Below are positions 61,844 to 64,000 of a stretch of 64,000 bases of DNA, piece by piece. Source of the stretch: an uncultured Acidobacteriia bacterium (GTDB lineage: Bacteria; Acidobacteriota; Terriglobia; Bryobacterales; Bryobacteraceae); NCBI GenBank assembly GCA_903923395.1, contig CAIXXM010000089.1, forward strand, positions 1-64,000. Reading direction: 5' to 3'. The first letter of the stretch is position 1, and each line of letters starts with the position of its first letter. The translations under genes were made by a program, and so were the position numbers. The notes beneath the pieces were generated by a model. The model ran no database searches, was not told the origin of the DNA, and was given only the letters and a program-made list of their open reading frames with translations.

Positions 61844-62287
61844 ATGCTGAATATTAGTAATCATCCGGAAACAATTATGGAAACTGCGGGTGCTGTCGCG
61901 GTGAGAAGTCCATTGCATGCCCTGGTCCTGGCACTTGGACCACACCTGCGCTGGCTGGCTTATCTCTCCCCGGATAAAGAGCCACGCATCATCCCGCGAC
62001 CGGAAACCGACAGCGCTGCGGCAGTGATCACGCAAAAACTGGAAGTGCTGAAAGACTTCACGCCGGAACTCTGCCGGACAGGCGCGGGGACACTTGTGTT
62101 CGTGCACGCGGGCGAGACCTTTGTAGTGTTCTGTGATCAACTGATGCCCTGGCTGATTCTCAACGTGCAACCCACAATCACTCTGGATGACTTACGGGCT
62201 ACTCTGGACACTTGTGTACAAACACACATTAGCCGCAGAGATATCCAGGCGGGCCGCAACCAGACTCAAAAACAGGCAACCAGCTGA
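61844..62287 (+). CDS. Unrecognised protein upstream of formate dehydrogenase
   Basis: 147 residues from ATG 61844; ATG 61877 would also fit. No signal peptide, no transmembrane segment and no recognised motif. The central part ('LHALVLALGPHLRWLAYLSPDKEPRII' ... 'LVFVHAGETFVVFCDQLMPWLILNVQPTITLDDL') predicts as alternating strands and helices, somewhat like a profilin/roadblock-type fold, but that is only an impression. The tail is polar and Gln-rich. It lies 35 bases before the formate dehydrogenase start. The 226 bases before this gene hold no convincing coding sequence. Confidence 0.6.
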   Translation: MLNISNHPETIMETAGAVAVRSPLHALVLALGPHLRWLAYLSPDKEPRIIPRPETDSAAAVITQKLEVLKDFTPELCRTGAGTLVFVHAGETFVVFCDQLMPWLILNVQPTITLDDLRATLDTCVQTHISRRDIQAGRNQTQKQATS

Positions 62288-62322
62288 TACGCAATTTTCC
62301 CGCTCTCATTCATGATGACAAT

Positions 62323-64000
62323 ATGAATCCCAACCGGCGGCAGTTCCTTCAAACAGCGGCAGGCGCAGGTGCCCTGGCACTTGGTTTTGACTTACAACCG
62401 CTGCGGGCTCAGGCGCGGGCGCTCAAGACAGCGAAAACTACAGAGACCCGCTCCAACTGCCCATATTGCGCAGTCTGCTGTGGAGTTATTATTCACACCA
62501 TTGGTGACCGTTCGAAGAATGTCGTACCGCAGGTGGTGCACGTCGAGGGCGACCCTGATCATCCCGTGAACCGTGGCACCCTTTGTCCGAAAGGTGCGGC
62601 TCTGCTGCAGGATTGCGTCAATGACCGCAGGCTGACAAAGCCGCAAGTCCGGCGCCCGGGGAAGACAGAATGGGAAGACATTTCCTGGGATCAGGCGCTG
62701 CAGGAGTTAGCCCGCCGGATCAAAGATGACCGGGACCGCGGCTTTCTGGAATTCGATGAGCATGGCCGCAAGGTAAACCGCTTCCCTAACATCGCCTTCG
62801 CGGGAGGTGCAACAGATTCCAATGAATTCTGCTGGATGGCCGTGAAGACCATGGCAGCGCTGGGGGTGATACGCCACGAAAACGTGGCGCGAACTTGACA
62901 CGGCCCCTCCGTCCCCAGTTTGGGGGCAACGTTTGGCCGCGGCGCCATGACAAACAGCTGGACCGACATCGCAAATACCGATGTAATGCTCATCATGGGT
63001 GCCAACCCTGCGGAGAATCACCCCTGTGGCTTCAAGTGGGCCTTGGAGGCCAAGCGGAAACGCAATGCACGCATCATCGTAGTGGACCCCCGCTTTACGC
63101 GGACTGCCGCGACCGCCGACTTTCATGTACCGATCCGCGCTGGTTCGGACATGGTCTTCGTAGGCGGCTTGATCCGCTATGCCATCGCGAACAACTTATA
63201 TGCTCATGAGTATGTCACCCACTATTCGAATGCGGCATTTTTGGTTCATCCGGATTTCCAGTTACCCGAAGATGGCGTCTTCTCGGGCTTTCAGGAGGTT
63301 ACTTCTGACTATGACCGGACCACGTGGAGTTACCAAACCAGGCCCGATGGCACAGTCATCACCGACGCCTCCATGCAGCACCCGCATTGCGTCTTCCAAC
63401 TTCTGCGCCGCCATTATTCGCGTTACACACCGGAAATGGTGGAACAGGTAACAGGGGTTCCAATACCACTGTTCCTGCGGGTTGCGGATGAGTTTCTCGG
63501 CATCCGGAAACACGGTGACATGAAACGGACCGGCACCCTGATTTACTCCCTGGGATGGACACACCACTCCACCGGGACGCAAATCATCCGCAGCGGCGCG
63601 ATGTTGCAATTGCTGCTTGGTAATATGGGCCGCCCCGGCGGTGGCGTGAATGCCCTGCGCGGACACTCCAACGTACAGGGTGCCACCGATCTCGCCATTA
63701 CCTGGGACAGCTTACCCGGCTACCTGAAACAGCCAACGGCCTCCGATGGCAGCTTTGAAGCATGGATGAAGCGGACCACTCCGGCAGTTCTCAAACCTGA
63801 GGAAACACAATCACTGAATTACTGGGCGAACACGCCGCGGTTTGCCGTCTCACTAATGAAATCGCTCTACGGGCCCGCAGCCACAAAGGAAAACGGCTGG
63901 GCCTATGATTACATCCCCAAGCCTCCGGATGGACGTGCCTGGTGGGGACTTTCGCAGGAAATGATCCAGGGCAAGGTGCAGGGCATGATTTGCTTCGGCA
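62323..64000 (+). CDS. fdnG: Selenocysteine-containing formate dehydrogenase (FdnG-type) catalytic subunit, 3' end outside window
   Basis: At least 559 residues. Tat leader NPNRRQFLQTAAGAGALAL, then a 4Fe-4S site C46, C49, C53 and C88. The frame meets UGA at 62896-62898 (codon 192) in the context VART-UGA-HGPSVPSLGATFGRGAMTNSW, which matches the active-site 'U-H-G-P' of FdnG/FdoG enzymes, and then stays open to the window end through typical molybdopterin-binding blocks ('MLIMGANPAENHPCGFKWALEA', 'LLLGNMGRPGGGVNALRGHSNVQGATDL'). The UGA is therefore read as selenocysteine. The enzyme oxidises formate to CO2 on the outer face of the inner membrane with W/Mo-bis-MGD. Confidence 0.94.
62896..62927 (+). 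promoter_or_regulatory. SECIS-like element after the UGA-Sec codon of fdnG
   Basis: GUCCCC (62911-62916), a five-base loop AGUUU, then GGGGGC (62922-62927) form a six-pair stem whose loop starts 18 bases after the UGA. That is within the distance used by bacterial SelB-binding hairpins. The apical bases differ from the E. coli GGUCU loop. Confidence 0.65.

Noticed and set aside
62899-63209. Separate small ORFs after the fdnG UGA
   Set aside because: They are in other frames; the true continuation is in the fdnG frame through selenocysteine.

Overview
The window reads as chromosomal DNA of a GC-rich member of the Acidobacteriota, most likely a Bryobacterales / 'Candidatus Solibacter'-like organism. 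This is inferred from gene content, not from an rRNA gene. The markers are paired DUF1501/DUF1549-DUF1553 and DUF1552/DUF1587-1592 cytochrome genes, a DUF2934 protein, an ECF sigma factor next to a Ser/Thr kinase with TPRs, tandem TolC-like proteins with Gly-rich inserts, and several Tat-exported sulfatase, isomerase and oxidoreductase genes. I see no rRNA, tRNA, CRISPR array or intact insertion sequence, and no gap over 300 bases without a gene.

Layout. 1-8.6 kb (minus): one tightly packed run, DUF1549/1553 cytochrome, DUF1501, polX, then an active and an inactive M16 peptidase subunit (the last cut by the window edge). 8.7-16.1 kb: TIM-barrel isomerase, sulfatase, a damaged HEPN gene with its partner, the divergent DUF1552/DUF1592 pair, and a small TPR protein. 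16.1-25.8 kb (plus): uvrC, two coupled TolC-like genes, a PIN toxin-antitoxin pair, metY with a CoA-binding gene, moxR, then a decapitated PIN toxin beside its intact antitoxin. 25.8-32.2 kb (minus, apart from one plus-strand DUF2934 gene): M28 peptidase, lnt, lipA, SPOR, nfeD, lexA. 32.3-42.9 kb (plus): aroDE fusion, small Tat protein, amidase, PL22-like propeller, glycosyltransferase, yggX, FAD oxidoreductase, and a polysaccharide-deacetylase/caspase/EF-hand/TPR fusion. 42.9-49.7 kb (minus): a carbohydrate-processing run (Gfo/Idh/MocA, HExxH protein, sialate O-acetylesterase, hydrolase, sulfatase).

49.8-59.6 kb (plus) is the most interesting region: a tiny secreted protein, an ECF sigma factor, a receptor-like kinase, then a compact operon of a 90-residue putative RiPP precursor, YcaO, TfuA, a giant fusion of a catalase-like domain to a LodA/GoxA-like cysteine-tryptophylquinone oxidase, and a LodB-like flavoprotein. 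YcaO with TfuA is the known backbone-thioamidation pair, and LodA/LodB make a protein-derived quinone oxidase that releases hydrogen peroxide. Their coupling by overlapping genes suggests an undescribed peptide-modification or peroxide-producing system. Next to it on the other strand are a TIR-domain protein and an HU-like protein.

60.4-64 kb: AraC regulator, a frameshifted hexulose-phosphate-synthase-like pseudogene, an unrecognised gene, and the 5' part of a selenocysteine-containing formate dehydrogenase (in-frame UGA at codon 192 followed by a SECIS-like hairpin). A window-wide observation is that many first genes of transcription units have a TAnnnT hexamer only 6-8 bases before the start codon and no Shine-Dalgarno, as expected for leaderless mRNAs.
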